DNA from: Brachycybe producta
Taxonomy: Eukaryota > Arthropoda > Diplopoda > Playtdesmida > Andrognathidae
Direction of reading: 5' to 3'
Length of the DNA: 64,000 nucleotides
Assembly: GCA_036925085.1 (NCBI GenBank)
Contig: JAUPFP010000037.1
Location: 1,446,001 to 1,510,000 of the forward strand
The notes under the pieces were generated by a model. The model ran no database searches. It was not told where the DNA came from and saw only the letters and a list, made by a program, of their open reading frames with translations. Positions within the stretch are counted from its first letter, which is position 1. Each line of letters opens with the position of its first letter. A program made the position numbers and the translations under genes. Positions 11,963-23,150 of this stretch are shown here, piece by piece.

Positions 11963-12012
11963 AAGGGATTGAACTATGGGCTGAGACACTATCCACTACA
12001 CCAACAAGACAA
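11963..12012 (-). pseudogene. tRNA-like fragment (Pol III box A and B)
   Basis: On the minus strand, TGGTGTAGTGG matches the tRNA box A and AGTTCAATCCC is a good box B. The gap between them is only 17 nt, too short for an intact tRNA, and no acceptor stem pairs. It is therefore a deleted tRNA pseudogene or the head of a tRNA-derived SINE. Confidence 0.45.
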
Positions 12013-12039
12013 GAGGGGGGATTGTATTTAGTTTTGTTT

Positions 12040-12960
12040 TTACTTTTTTTTTGGGGCTTATAAAAGCGAGTATCACAAATTTTTTTAATTTAATTTTAGT
12101 TTAATTTTCTTGTTTGAAAATAAATCATTATAACGATTATTTTTAATCAAATCCTATAATCAAATCCATGAGATTGATTAATTATTTTATAATGGTTTCA
12201 GGTGTAAATACATAATTTATATTTTAACTTGCTTTCTTTTTTTTAAAAAAAAAAAGTAAAATCAGGATAAAAATAACTTAATTAAAAATAATTTGCATTA
12301 TCCAGGAAAAGAAGTTTTTTTTATCTTCTTCCGTTATCTGTTTTTTTTTTGTTTTTGTTGTTTTTACTCTTATAATAATGGAAGTAAAAACTTGATTAAC
12401 TACAAAAGAAAACATCTTAAATAGTTTTCTTCATCATCATAATATAATATAATATACATGTATATATTAACCTAAAGTAGGTCTTTGTTTTTTGGTAAGC
12501 AACTTTGATTGGTTCTTTGACAAATATATCAAGTCGTAAACGATTGTTTTAATTGTTGCTTTATTTGTTGGTTTATCTATTGTCTTGTGTTGTTACTTTA
12601 GTGTTTATGTTTATGCGGATGTGATCGTTACAGTACACCCTTAAATAGCTACGGTGTAACACTTCATTTTAAAAAAAGTAACCGAGAAAAATCTGTGTCA
12701 CATTTGCATTATTATTATTATTATATCAAGTGTTATTTTAAAGTGTGGCCGGCCAACAATTTCTCCTTCTTCTTAATGTAATTTGTTTTATAGCCAAACA
12801 ACACTTGGGATTAAATTAAAAATTATTTCAAGTACTCTTTGTGTCCATCTTTAGTGGTAGTGACGTCACTTACGGGTCATTTTATTTGGTGCACATTTCT
12901 TATTTGCACTTTTTTTGTTGTTTGAAAAGTATTTTTTTTACTTGTATAATATATAGTATA
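12040..12960. other. Upstream region of gene B
   Basis: AT-rich DNA with ATT trinucleotide and TA runs. TGACGTCA at about 12862 is a perfect CRE/ATF-type palindrome about 100 bp ahead of the TATA box. Whether it is used is unknown. No gene is seen. Confidence 0.45.
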
Positions 12961-12967
12961 TATATAG

Positions 12968-13002
12968 TATAAAAATATAGTTCGTTCGGCTTGTTACAGA
13001 TT
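12968..13002 (+). promoter_or_regulatory. Core promoter of gene B
   Basis: TATAAAAATA starts at 12968. About 30 nt downstream lies ACAGATTTT (12996-13004), similar to the TCAGATT start of gene A. The 5' leader to 13173 would be about 175 nt. Confidence 0.55.
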
Positions 13003-13172
13003 TTGTCTCATTCTGTTCAAGTCAGTCTACTGGGTCAGACCTACTACACCTTCACCTCTTTCTCTTTATTTTTTTTTGTGTGTGTAATTTGGTTTCAAAT
13101 GATTTAATTCGGAACAGAATTGAATTTACTAGAAGTTAGCTCTCAAGATTGCAAGGAGGAATTTGCATCAGA

Positions 13173-16100
13173 ATGTTTGTCACGGTGAGTTTCTAATCAT
13201 ATTTGATGGAATTTGCATAAAGGTCTTTGATTGAACAGTCACAATTATGAATATTTATTGATAGTTATATTCAAAAATTGATTTTTCTGGATGCAAATTA
13301 GGTTACTTAAAGGCCAACTATGTGATTATCATAACTACAGTATATATATTGTTTGGCGTGGGCTAAACTTTGAAGGCACTGCTGGTCAGAAAATTATTGA
13401 AAGTAAAATTTAAGTTTTTGGCTTCGAGGTTTTTGATTTTTTTTTTGTGAATTAACTGTTTGTCCTATTTTCGAATTTATTAGGTACAAATTAGGAATTT
13501 TTCAGGTTTTAAAAAAAGTAGTCTGTAACACATTTGGCTTTTTAACGACCTGACAAATGGTTAATTCTTATTAAATAAGACTTGAATTTAAAAGTCAATT
13601 TCAATATTTGTGACTGAGTCAAAATTTGTTGCATTGCATATAAATTTTAAAATTTAGCTCTGTTCAAACTAAAATTTAATAGAATTGTTTAATTTCAACA
13701 ATTTCAAGTATATTGCACAAAGCGAACGGTTCAACATTTTGGTGTTATTTTATATTATGTTCAGGAAAACATAAATAAAAATAATACACTTTATTTTTTA
13801 GGGAGTATTATTGTTGAAATTAAACAAATTCTATTAATTTTTTTCAATTCCAGTCAACTATTATTCTTTCTGGAAGTTTTCAATATTTGTAACTGAATAA
13901 ATCAGAAGCTTTGTTATTTTTTGCATTGCTTAAATTTTAAAATTTAGCAGCAAAACTAAAATTTCTAAAATAGAAAATAATTACTAGAATTGTTTAATTT
14001 CAACGATTTTAAGTATTGCACAAATAGTAAGATCAATACAATAATGTGCAATATGGTTTAACTTTTCGATGTTATTTTGCATCATCTTTAGAAAACTATA
14101 AAAATATAGTAATTTTAGGAACAATGATCGTAGAAATTCAACAATCGTATAATTTTTTATGTGAATTCCAGTCAACTATTATTTCTTAAATAAAATTTGG
14201 AACTTTGTTTGATTTCAGGCGGTGATTGTAACCTGTTTGTCGTTATATTCGTGTATTTTTGCCAACGGATATGCGCCGAAATCATACAGTTACAACAGTG
14301 GAGGCAGATACTACAATGATCCATATCGAAGACTGGACACTTTTCGTTCATTGGATGGTAAATTTGGTTATAGATATCAATATGGTGATCGGAACAGTAA
14401 CGTCCAAGTCAGCTTCACTTCGACACCGACATACCCCCAACGGAAGCAGAAAAATGGCTACGATCAAAATATCGCCTCATCCAACAATCAACAATACACT
14501 TCAAAACCAGCAGGTTATGTGACAACAACTACGAGCCAATTGACATCGAAAGCAATTCCGGTATACATTCCAAGCACTACAAACGTTCCGTACGTTGATT
14601 CGGTACCGGCATATTCAAATGCAGCTTCTTCGCCAGTCGTTCCTTTCGAAAAGGCTAAACAATACAGTGTAGGTGGCCATAAGCATAGTACTGGTACTTA
14701 TAAGGTGCCGGCATATCCAGTACTCGATACTAAGTATTTGAAGTATGAAAATCCCAATGACGAAACCTCGTCGTTTCGACATTTGTACGATTATCATCCC
14801 GATACTTATCGTTACGCACATCCCGAGAAAATTGTACCCTTGAATGTTTTTGGACTGCCGCCGAAACACCGATTCCAACATCCCATTGGTAATGTCGAGA
14901 GTTCGCCACCTGTTGTTGTTCATACGAATGCTTATTTGCCAGGACCTGTCGTTGACAGTGGTGTCACGAAAGGTAGCGGACATCACGAAGATGGCAATAA
15001 ATTTCATCGTCTTTACGAATATCATCCAGGTACTCGTCAATTAGTAAATCCAGAGAGAAACACTCCATTGAATGTGTTCGGATTACCACCGAGGTATCGT
15101 TATCAGAGCCCTTATGGTAACGTCAACGGCTTTCGTCCTCAGGAAGTAGCTTCCAATGCAAATTTGCCAGGACCTGTTGTGGATGTTACTCTTCGAAGGC
15201 CTAATTTAAGTTCTTCATTTTCGGGACGTGTTCCAACTACGGGTGGTAGGTCAACTGTCGGAGGCGATTATGGCTCGCAGTCACAAGTTAATATACAACA
15301 AACAGCACTTCGTAATGATTATAATGATAAGAAACCAATAGAAGGTTATGTCGTCAAGGGAAATGACCAAACTTATGGACACTCGATGACTGCACCATCA
15401 CAAAAAAGCCAGTATTATTCATATACCAACTCAAATGACTACGGAAATACTCCAAATAAATATAATGGTCAGCAACAACAACAGCAGGTAGCTTACCGTG
15501 GTCAACAACAACAGCCATATAATAATGAACAAAAACAACAATATAATAACAAACAGCAATCTCATTATGGTGGTCAGCAACAACCAACTTATGGTCAACA
15601 ACAACAACCCTCCTATGGCCAACAACAACTCTTACATAGTGGTCAACAACAACCCTCATATGATCGACAACAAGTCTCTTATAGGGTTCAACATCGACCC
15701 TCATATATTGGTCAGCAACAGCTCTCGTATAATGGTCAACAACAACCGTCATCTGGTCGGCAACAAATGTCATACAGTGGTCAACACCGACCCTCGTATA
15801 ATAGCCAGCAACAACCCTCATATGGTGGTCAGCAACAGCCCTCATATGGTGGTCAGCAACAATCTTTGTATAATGGTCAACAACGGCCCTCATATGGTGG
15901 TCAGCAACAGCCCTCATATGGTGGTCAGCAACAACCCTCATATGGTGGTCAGCAACAACCCTCATATGGTGGTCAACAACAGCCTTCGTATAGTCTTCAA
16001 CGACAGCCTTCGTATAGCGGTCAGCAGCAGCCCTCGTATAATGGTCAGCAAAAAACTACTTATGTCAACAAGCAGCATACTGCATATAATAATCAACAGC

Positions 16101-17905
16101 TTAACGGTGGACAACAGCCCTCCTATTCTGGTCAGCCGGGGTCCACAAATAGTGGTCAGCAGCATTCTTACGGTGACCAGAAGCAGCCAGTTAAGATTAC
16201 TCCAGTTTCGAGTGATTACACATCTTCGATCAAACCTGCTTATGGTGGTCAGCAAAGCTTCACATATGGTGGTCAGCAAGCCTCCACATATGGTGGTCAA
16301 CAGCAGTCGGCATACAATAATCAACAGCAGTTGCTTTACAGTAGTCAGCAGCAACAAATCGTTAAATCTCAGCAGTCGAGTGATTACGCATCTTCCATCA
16401 GACAAAGCGTTTCTCAAAGGCCTTATGCAAAATACTCGCAAGGACCAATAAGATATGGAAATTCGAATGGACCTCATAAAAACACATATCCTTTGCAATC
16501 AATTTCTACCAAAGACCAATATTACGGCCACTCTACAATAAATTCTCACTATAGGAATATTGCGAGCCATTACAACCCACCCCAGTATAGTGAATTTCAA
16601 CAGAATTATAATAAACATACCAGCTATAGCTATGACAAACCTGATGAACAATACAAGACTGTCGTTGGAGTCCAACGACCATCTACGAACAAGTATAGTC
16701 TCGATGGTTATTACGACAGCGTTTACGGACAAGAGAATCCAAGATATAATAGCTACAGTTATTATAAACCTGCCGAACAATACAAAACTGTCAATGTTCA
16801 ACAACTTTCTAACAATAACTATCAACCGGAATATGTTCGTAGTCATCAGTATTTCAGTCGTGCTGGTCAATATAACGAAATGCCGACTGTAAATAATTAC
16901 AACAATGCTGAATATCAACAAAGGCTGCATGGTCCACAGCATGGTTTCGCAAGCATTTCTTCTCCAATGAGTGGCGTCCAAAGAGGTTACGACTCTTTAG
17001 TTGGATATCCACCTAAACCAGTGGACAATTATGAAAATTATGAGGCTCTTAATCAACGTATTTCAGGACCATTGTTTAGCTTAAGAAGTGAACAGCAACG
17101 AGAGTTTGGTGGTAACGGTGCAGGTATGCTGACGAATAAGCTTATTTATCAACGTCCTCCGTTAGATTACAGCATGATTTCTTCATCACCGTTGAAGGAA
17201 TCGAGACGATACGATCGAAGTCTGGACGAGTTGTTCGGAAAGGAGAATAGTAGAATTAAATATGACACTATAAGCAGGCAAGATAATTTTACAAATGTAA
17301 AACTTGCAACTAAACCAACTAGTTTAACTAGCAAACTCAATGATACAACAGCAACAACAACAACAACTGCAAAAACAGCATCATTACCATCAACAGCAAC
17401 AACTAAGAAAGTTGCTCCACTAACTAACACAACAGCAACAGTAACAACAGCAGTTGATCCAGTTTTACTTACAAACCTCCAGTCTAATCCTGACTCATTT
17501 CTGTTCTATAATCCTGGTTCCAATGACCAATTGTATCTTCCATCTGTAACACAATCATCATATTATGACGTTTTATCCAGAATAAACAATAGACGTTATG
17601 GTTATAATAGAGGTTATGGTAATCGAGGCAACCGTGGTTATAGGAATAGTTATTATAGTAATCGTGATTATGGTAATTATAATCGAGGTTATGGCTATGA
17701 TGATTATGATAAGCCAAGGCCGAGTTTGCTGAGCTTGCTTTTTCCGAAAGTAGTTAAAATTGGTTTAGGTCTTGGTTTAACCAAGGAGTTTGAACTAGTT
17801 AAAGAACATGGAAGAGGTGGTTATTACAGTTATAACGAGCCCCAGAACGGTTTTCAATTAAAACTTGGTATGGGTCCGTTTTTTGAGAAAAAGGTGTTAT
17901 TTTAA
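13173..17905 (+). CDS. Gene B: modular 1232-residue secreted Gln/Tyr/Gly-rich protein
   Basis: Exon 1 is 13173-13184 (MFVT, donor GTGAGT). Exon 2 is 14219-17905, after the acceptor TTTGATTTCAG. The signal peptide probably ends at SCIFA before NGYAPK. Then, in order: a short stretch with DGKFGYRYQYGD (about residues 50-61) that loosely recalls a chitin-binding Rebers-Riddiford core; two copies of a 65-70 residue module (about 184-250 and 260-327) sharing YHP, NVFGLPP and LPGPVVD; a Gln/Tyr array of GGQQQPSY type (about 420-715); a duplicated SYSYxKPxEQYKTV motif (about 804-870); a Thr-rich tract that could be O-glycosylated; an RGYG-rich tract; and a C-terminal hydrophobic module (SLLSLLFPKVVKIGLGLGL, then FELVKEH). 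No enzyme motif is seen. An extracellular, cross-linkable structural protein of cuticle, adhesive or silk is inferred. The family is not recognised. Confidence 0.85.
15466..16350 (+). repeat. QQQPSYGG coding repeat array in gene B
   Basis: About 30 units of 24 nt, mostly CAACAACCCTCATATGGTGG-like, encode QQQPSYGG and variants (QHRPSYxx, QQLSYxG). The central units (about 15820-15975) are nearly identical and the edges have drifted, as in an array that grows from the middle. The frame is kept throughout. Confidence 0.85.
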
Positions 17906-17938
17906 CATTGGATTTGTAACATGTGTTAAATGAAAGTA

Positions 17939-17944
17939 AATAAA
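17939..17944 (+). terminator. Poly(A) signal of gene B
   Basis: AATAAA lies 34 nt after the stop codon and just ahead of a MITE-2 insertion that starts at about 17963. The mature 3' UTR is therefore probably very short. Confidence 0.6.
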
Positions 17945-17962
17945 TATCTTGCTCGCACCTTA

Positions 17963-18433
17963 ATACCTTGTACACACATGAGTTAAATGAATTCAAATTA
18001 AATGTGTTTAGGTGAATTATACGGAATCCAGTTAATGACATGAACCAAAAAAAATTAACTTTAATTATTAATATTTTAAATTTAAAATACTAAATCAGTA
18101 TGTTGTCAATAGTTTATATATTATATTTAAGTATTAACTCAATATCAAAATCAGGTGTGTACTAGGTATAACTATAGTTAAATGCATTTAAATGTTAAAA
18201 CATGTTCTACAGAGACAAACAAACAATTTGTCGAATTCAATTTATTTAGTTATAATATCTCAATATATTGAGTTAATATTTAAATAATAATAAATTTGTA
18301 TTTCAATATATAATGGGATTAGTTTAACGAAATATTGATTTAGTGACGTCAATTTTATCTTGTTCAATGGTTCATGTTCTTAACTAAACACATTTAACTT
18401 GAATGCATTTAGCTGAAGTGGTAGACAAGGTAT
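17963..18433. mobile_element. MITE-2 copy 1, directly downstream of gene B
   Basis: The left end ATACCTTGTACACACATGAG is mirrored by the right end, which closes with AGACAAGGTAT. Inner arms hold AAATGTGTTTAG and its inverse CTAAACACATTT. An internal junction at about 18150-18170 (GGTGTGTACTAGGTATA) looks like a second element end, so this may be two copies, one inside or beside the other. Confidence 0.75.
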
Positions 18434-19064
18434 AAGTTTATAATTTTCTTATTGAATGATTTAATTCCATTTATTTCATTTTATGGGTATTTTTTTTTTC
18501 TCTTTCTGATTCTAGGTTTGAATCTGAATTTGTTTCTGAATATTATTGTTATTGTTAACTCGTGTTATTGTATACGTGGCCTATTTTTGTAAGTTTAATA
18601 TTAAATTTATTATAATAACACTTTGGTTTTTTTTTTCTGTTGTGGAAATATGTTTTTTTTTGTATGTTTCAATGTATAATAAATATTTTTTTTGTATTAT
18701 TTGTTTATATTTACAGTTTGTGAAGATGTTTTTTTATATATATATTTGATACAATAATGTTTTAAATGTATTTTAGTTTGGTTCTTTGTTATATACATTA
18801 CTTTTACTACTATTATTACAAAAATAAACACAGCATTTAATTTAAAGAGTAAATTTTTGCTTGTTTATAGAATAATAAAAAGAGATTTATAATTTGCTTC
18901 TTTTTTTTTTTACTAAACTATTATAAAAGTGGCTCATTTGCGTGACTTTATTCGTAATATTATGTTACAACCAAGTAAAGTTAACTGTTTTTTGTTAGTT
19001 GCTCATCCTGTTTTTGGCTTTGAAAGAAATACTTAAAACTGATTTTCGAGCAACTTTAAGGAGT
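18434..19064. other. Intergenic, no gene seen
   Basis: T-rich and AT-rich sequence. Open frames here are products of T runs (Phe/Ile/Leu only) and lack coding character. Confidence 0.6.
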
Positions 19065-19312
19065 TATTGACAGTTTGTTAGAAACTAGAAATGTAACTGA
19101 GTTACTTAATTGGTATTTTCATGTTATTATTTTTTAAAATAAATATTTTATAGACAAAATTAATAAATGTCGTCTCTTTTAAAGTTAGATCATTTTCAAA
19201 CTGATATAAAAAGCTTATTTAAGAAAATATCAACATGAAAATATCATTCAACTATCCTTTCTAGAAAGATAAAATGAATAGTTCAAGGGGCGTTTTCATT
19301 TTAAAACCACCT
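19065..19312. mobile_element. MITE-1 copy 3
   Basis: GTTAGAAACTAGAAATGTAAC on the left and TCCTTTCTAGAAAGATAAAA on the right are drifted arms. The outer right end reads AAAACCACCTTAAAA. Confidence 0.65.
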
Positions 19313-20069
19313 TAAAATCAAAACCAATTAATATTTATAATTTCATAATTTGTATAATTTAACAAGATGAACGTTCAAATTGTATCGAAATAATAATTTC
19401 CAGAACACTTTCGTGGGAACTTCCATGTTTTTTTTTATTATTATTTATTAAATTGAGCCCGAATATAAATTTTATTTGTTGACGACCTGATTAAATTGAC
19501 AAAAAAAAAATAAGGAAGTACGAGGCGTAATTTATTTAGTTGAAGATAACAAAATTTGCATATTATTAAGACATTTTCTTATGTTTCCTGACAATCCTGT
19601 TCACTGTATTTTTTTTTTTTTGTTACTTGAGAAAAATTCTCATTTTTTTCCCCCTTTGGAATTCTGAATTTCGAGTAATTTTTTTTAAGTTCTACTTATA
19701 ACTGGTCGGTTCAATTTAATTATATAATTTTAAAAATATTTGATATATTAATTATTAGATTGATAACAAAAATGACATTTAATGATGTATGAGAATGAGG
19801 ACTGACATTTTTAATAATAAATCAACTTGCAAAAAGAGATAGAAAAAAAGAAGAAAAGGTTAATGTAAAACATTAAATTTTAAAATTCAGAATTTGACAT
19901 TGTCAGTCTGTCATAGACCTTCTTTTTGTTGATTTTATTTTTAAATGTGGGTTTTCATATTTTAGAAAACATTGGCTGAGAATATTTTACTGAAATATTT
20001 TAAAATTTATAAGTTGCACAACTTATAAATTTCAAATTGAAAAAAAAAAAATGTAGGTTATATCCAAGG
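19313..20069. other. Intergenic, no gene seen
   Basis: AT-rich unique sequence with long T and A runs. No repeat or gene could be recognised. Confidence 0.55.
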
Positions 20070-20274
20070 ACAGGAAGTTAGAAATCGTGGAGAACGTCAG
20101 TTGGCTCCACCCTTGTTATGATGACCGGCAACTTCTAATTGGTTGGTTGTGTGGTTCGACGTTGAAAAGGGCGGAGCATGTGACGTCAGACAACATAACC
20201 AACCAATTCGAAGTCGCGTTCGTCATAACAAGGGCGGAGCCAACTGAAGTTCTCCCCGATTGCTAACTGCCTGT
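20070..20274. mobile_element. MITE-4 copy 2
   Basis: 205 bp, starting ACAGGAAGTTAG and ending CTAACTGCCTGT, with the conserved inner GTTGGCTCC and GGAGCCAAC arms. Flanks ATATCCAAGG and ATAGCCAAGG are a 10-bp near-duplication with one mismatch. Confidence 0.8.
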
Positions 20275-20624
20275 ATAGCCAAGGAGGTTAGAATAAGCTG
20301 AGACAACATCACGTGACCTTAGTGAATTCAAAAATTTGTGTGGGAGGGAAATAGTCGCCATCTTGTTCAGACCCAGCACTACGTCTGTGATTACTTTAAA
20401 TTTACTTAAAATTACTTTAAATTACTGTGAATACTTTAAATACAAATGTATTGGAATGTATTGCACCCAAAATTTCCGTTCTCGCTCTTCTGGTTCACAT
20501 GCAACGAATTTTCGAAGTTATAATTCCATGAGCAAGCATTGACGCGAGCGTGCAGTGCACGCTGAAATTGAAAACATCCACTTCTTTGGGAATGCATCGA
20601 TTCTAAGAGTTCCATTCCGGCTCG

Positions 20625-20895
20625 TATGGTATCTGAATCACTTAATAGTATTTTCATGTTGGATATCTTTCAAAATGAACTTTTTGTGGACATAATTTGA
20701 AATATATTATCTGCTTAAAGTTTGATCATTTTCAAAGTGGACAATAAAAAGCTTATTTTGGAAAATATCAACATGAAAATATTATTAAATGATTGAGCTA
20801 CACTTGAACACTTTTCAAAATTCTCTTAATTTTGTATTTTTAAGACATAATAAACAAGGGTTTGGAGGTTCGTTTACATTTACACTTTAAAATCA
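20625..20895. mobile_element. MITE-1 copy 4
   Basis: The inner arms TTTTCATGTTGGATATCTTTC and ATCAACATGAAAATATTATT are inverted copies. The left outer end is missing. The right outer part (CTCTTAATTTTG, then ACACTTTAAAA) is present. Confidence 0.65.
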
Positions 20896-20952
20896 GCTTC
20901 ATCAGTTGATACACAATTATTTAATTATGAAAGAAACTTTCTTACGAGTCTA

Positions 20953-21140
20953 CAGTGCCGTCTTAAGAATTATTGGGGCCCTGGGCTAAGTGAAACATGG
21001 GGGCCCACTGGCCCATCCACAGATGTTACATTTAAACATAGATACAGCATGTTAAGTTAAAGTTAAGGGAAGGTCCCTTTAAAACTAATGCGGGCCCTGG
21101 GCTACAGCCCTGCGAATCCGTGCCTTAAGATGGCACTGTT
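20953..21140. mobile_element. MITE-5 copy 2 (GGGCCCTGGGC ends)
   Basis: CAGTGCCGTCTTAAGAATTA, then GGGGCCCTGGGCTAA on the left, is matched on the right by GGGCCCTGGGCTA, then GCCTTAAGATGGCACTG. The terminal CAGTGCC and GGCACTG are inverse of each other. Confidence 0.7.
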
Positions 21141-21710
21141 ACGAGAGACTTCCGAAAGACTAACTCAAAAAATATCTGTGGAACTTTTTTTGTGGAAAAC
21201 CCTTTCTGACACTTAACCAACTTACAACAAGTGTCAGATGTAAACCTACCATATTACTGTATATCTAAATAGTAATAGAATTCTAAATAACGGTATAACA
21301 ACTGATAAAAGAGAGCAAAAGTAAAATTATATTTAATTAAAGTGAAATGAATTAGGACCTAGTAATAATTATATATTTAATTATTACTGAAAATGAATGG
21401 AAAAAATAAGCAAGTAAAGATTTAATTGTTGTCTTTTTTGTTTGCATTGCTTTCACTGACATTCCAATGATTTCATGTGAAATTAAAATATCCATTGCGT
21501 GTGTGTTTAATGAATAATGATGATGATGATCTCTGGGTATTTAAATTTGAGTGATGATAAAGTGGGCTTTATTTTGAGTGTGTGTGTGATCCATTCAGGG
21601 TTTCAAGCCTCTTCTCGGGTTGGTTAACTTAAAATCATCACGTGACAATAAATCACTTTTCCTAAATTCCTCAATTTCTCTTTTTTTGGGTGGTTTTCAT
21701 CCTCATCGCT
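21141..21710. other. Upstream region of gene C
   Basis: AT-rich intergenic sequence with a short ATG trinucleotide run at about 21518-21531. No gene is seen. Confidence 0.5.
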
Positions 21711-21715
21711 CTCTC

Positions 21716-21750
21716 TATATAAGCTTCACGTTTTTCGAGAAATCTTTCAA
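21716..21750 (+). promoter_or_regulatory. Core promoter of gene C
   Basis: TATATAAG at 21716-21723 is followed after about 30 nt by TTTCAAAAT (21745-21753). A start there gives a short leader of about 57 nt to the ATG at 21804. Confidence 0.55.
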
Positions 21751-21803
21751 AATATACATTTTGTTTTTTAATACAAAGAAGACATTGCAGGGATTATTCA
21801 ACA

Positions 21804-23142
21804 ATGAAGTTTCGAGTGAGTAGATTATTTTATTGTTGTTTTCAAGATGGTTTATAAATAGGTGATTTTCGAATTCTGCACAAAATTAAGAGAAATTAAG
21901 AAAGTGTTTTAGAAACTAGAAGGGTAGCTCAATTACTTAATGATATTTTCATATTTTGATGTCGTTCAAAATAAATATAAATAAATTTTCTCGAAACTGC
22001 TGTTACGGGAAGAGACCTCCTATAGAACATAAATGGCCACTGCAGTGGCATCATCTGGAGGGGTGAAAACAAAAAAAAATATTTCTCTTCAGTCACCTTA
22101 ATTGTTTGAGCTACCCTTCTAGTCTCTAAAACACATTCATGTTTCTCTTCATTTTGCACCTGTAAAACGGAATATATTCAAAATTCGAGAGAAGTTTGCA
22201 TTTAAAAACCACCTTAAAGCATATGTATACCTACATACCTACATATTTTATTATTTATTAACTGAGGCGGTGATTGTTTTTGCTGGATTGGTCGTTTCAA
22301 TGCAAATCTTCTTTGGAGATGCCACGTTATCAATGCTAATGGATCTTGGTAGAAGCAGATCAGGAATCATTTCCAGTAGGAGTTACAACAGTAAAGGAAG
22401 TTACAGTTCAAAGACAGATTACGGTGGAGGGGGTTACTATGTCGCACCTATTACAACAACTACCCAGGCACCAACGCTAGGATCTGCTATTGGAAAAACT
22501 ATTGATGGTGTTAAGGCACTTAAGGGTATGATTGTGAAACCGGTATTAGCTTTAATTGGTGGTCTGTTAAGCAAACTAGCTGCACCTCCACCAGCACCTC
22601 CACCTCCTCCACCACCAAGTTATTCACCACCTCCACCACCCAGCTATTCACCACCTTCACCACCACCACCACCACCACCAACTTATCTACCACCATCACC
22701 AAGTTATCCACCGATTTATTCATCAGATTATGAACCGAGTTATGCTCCAGCTGCAGTAACTTACAATGAACCACGGATGTATAGTAATGGTGACACTGGT
22801 TATTACACCAATGGAATGAGCTATGCAAAAACAAGTTATGACAATGCAGCAGCTAGCAGTAGACTTATTAGTAGTAGTAGCAGTAGACCTACATTTTCTG
22901 CTGCGACTACTACTACTAGTAGTAGCAGTAGTAGTATTCCTGTTAACTATTATAGTTCGAGCACATACACTAGTAATATCAACAAAATTGACAACAATTT
23001 ACATGGTGATATTGGTGACAATTATGACATGGGTCTTCCAATATACAATTCTCACCCTGATAAAGTTATCCTAAATGGTATTGGTTTGAATAAGAATGTT
23101 GAAATACGGTGGCCTTCTAAAAAGACAGTTTCTTATTATTGA
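21804..23142 (+). CDS. Gene C: secreted Pro/Ser/Tyr-rich protein, 295 residues
   Basis: Exon 1 is 21804-21815 (MKFR, donor GTGAGTAG). Exon 2 is 22267-23142, after the acceptor TTATTTATTAACTGAG. The joined N-terminus MKFRAVIVFAGLVV... is a signal peptide, probably cleaved after about residue 23 (FFGDA). A Gly/Ser/Tyr linker follows, then a hydrophobic module (LGSAIGKTIDGVKALKGMIV, then LALIGGLLSKLA, about residues 72-108). Next come a Pro-rich tract with PPPPSYSPP motifs (109-155), a Ser/Thr-rich tract (about 195-232) and a C-terminus with ILNGIGLNKNVEIRW. The hydrophobic block and the GIGL/EI ending recall genes A and B. No catalytic motif is seen. An extracellular structural role is inferred. 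ATTAAA at 23145 or AATAAA near 23639 could serve for 3'-end formation. Confidence 0.8.
21860..22217. mobile_element. MITE-1 copy 5, filling the intron of gene C
   Basis: Well-preserved arms: GTGTTTTAGAAACTAGAAGG (about 21905) and GCTACCCTTCTAGTCTCTAA (about 22112). The outer right end is TTTAAAAACCACCTTAAA. The element covers about 358 of the 451 intron bases. A different piece lies in its loop (about 21985-22070). Confidence 0.8.
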
Positions 23143-23150
23143 AATTAAAT

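Noticed and set aside
14615-17717. Several long frames on both strands within gene B (for example 15498-16451 plus and 15962-16498 minus)
   Set aside because: They are shadows created by the regular 24-nt repeat. Only one frame is open for the whole 3.7 kb and joins to a signal-peptide exon.
22520-23074. Minus-strand and shifted frames within gene C
   Set aside because: They are products of the Pro-rich (CCA/CCT) and Ser-rich (AGT) tracts; no start or splice context.
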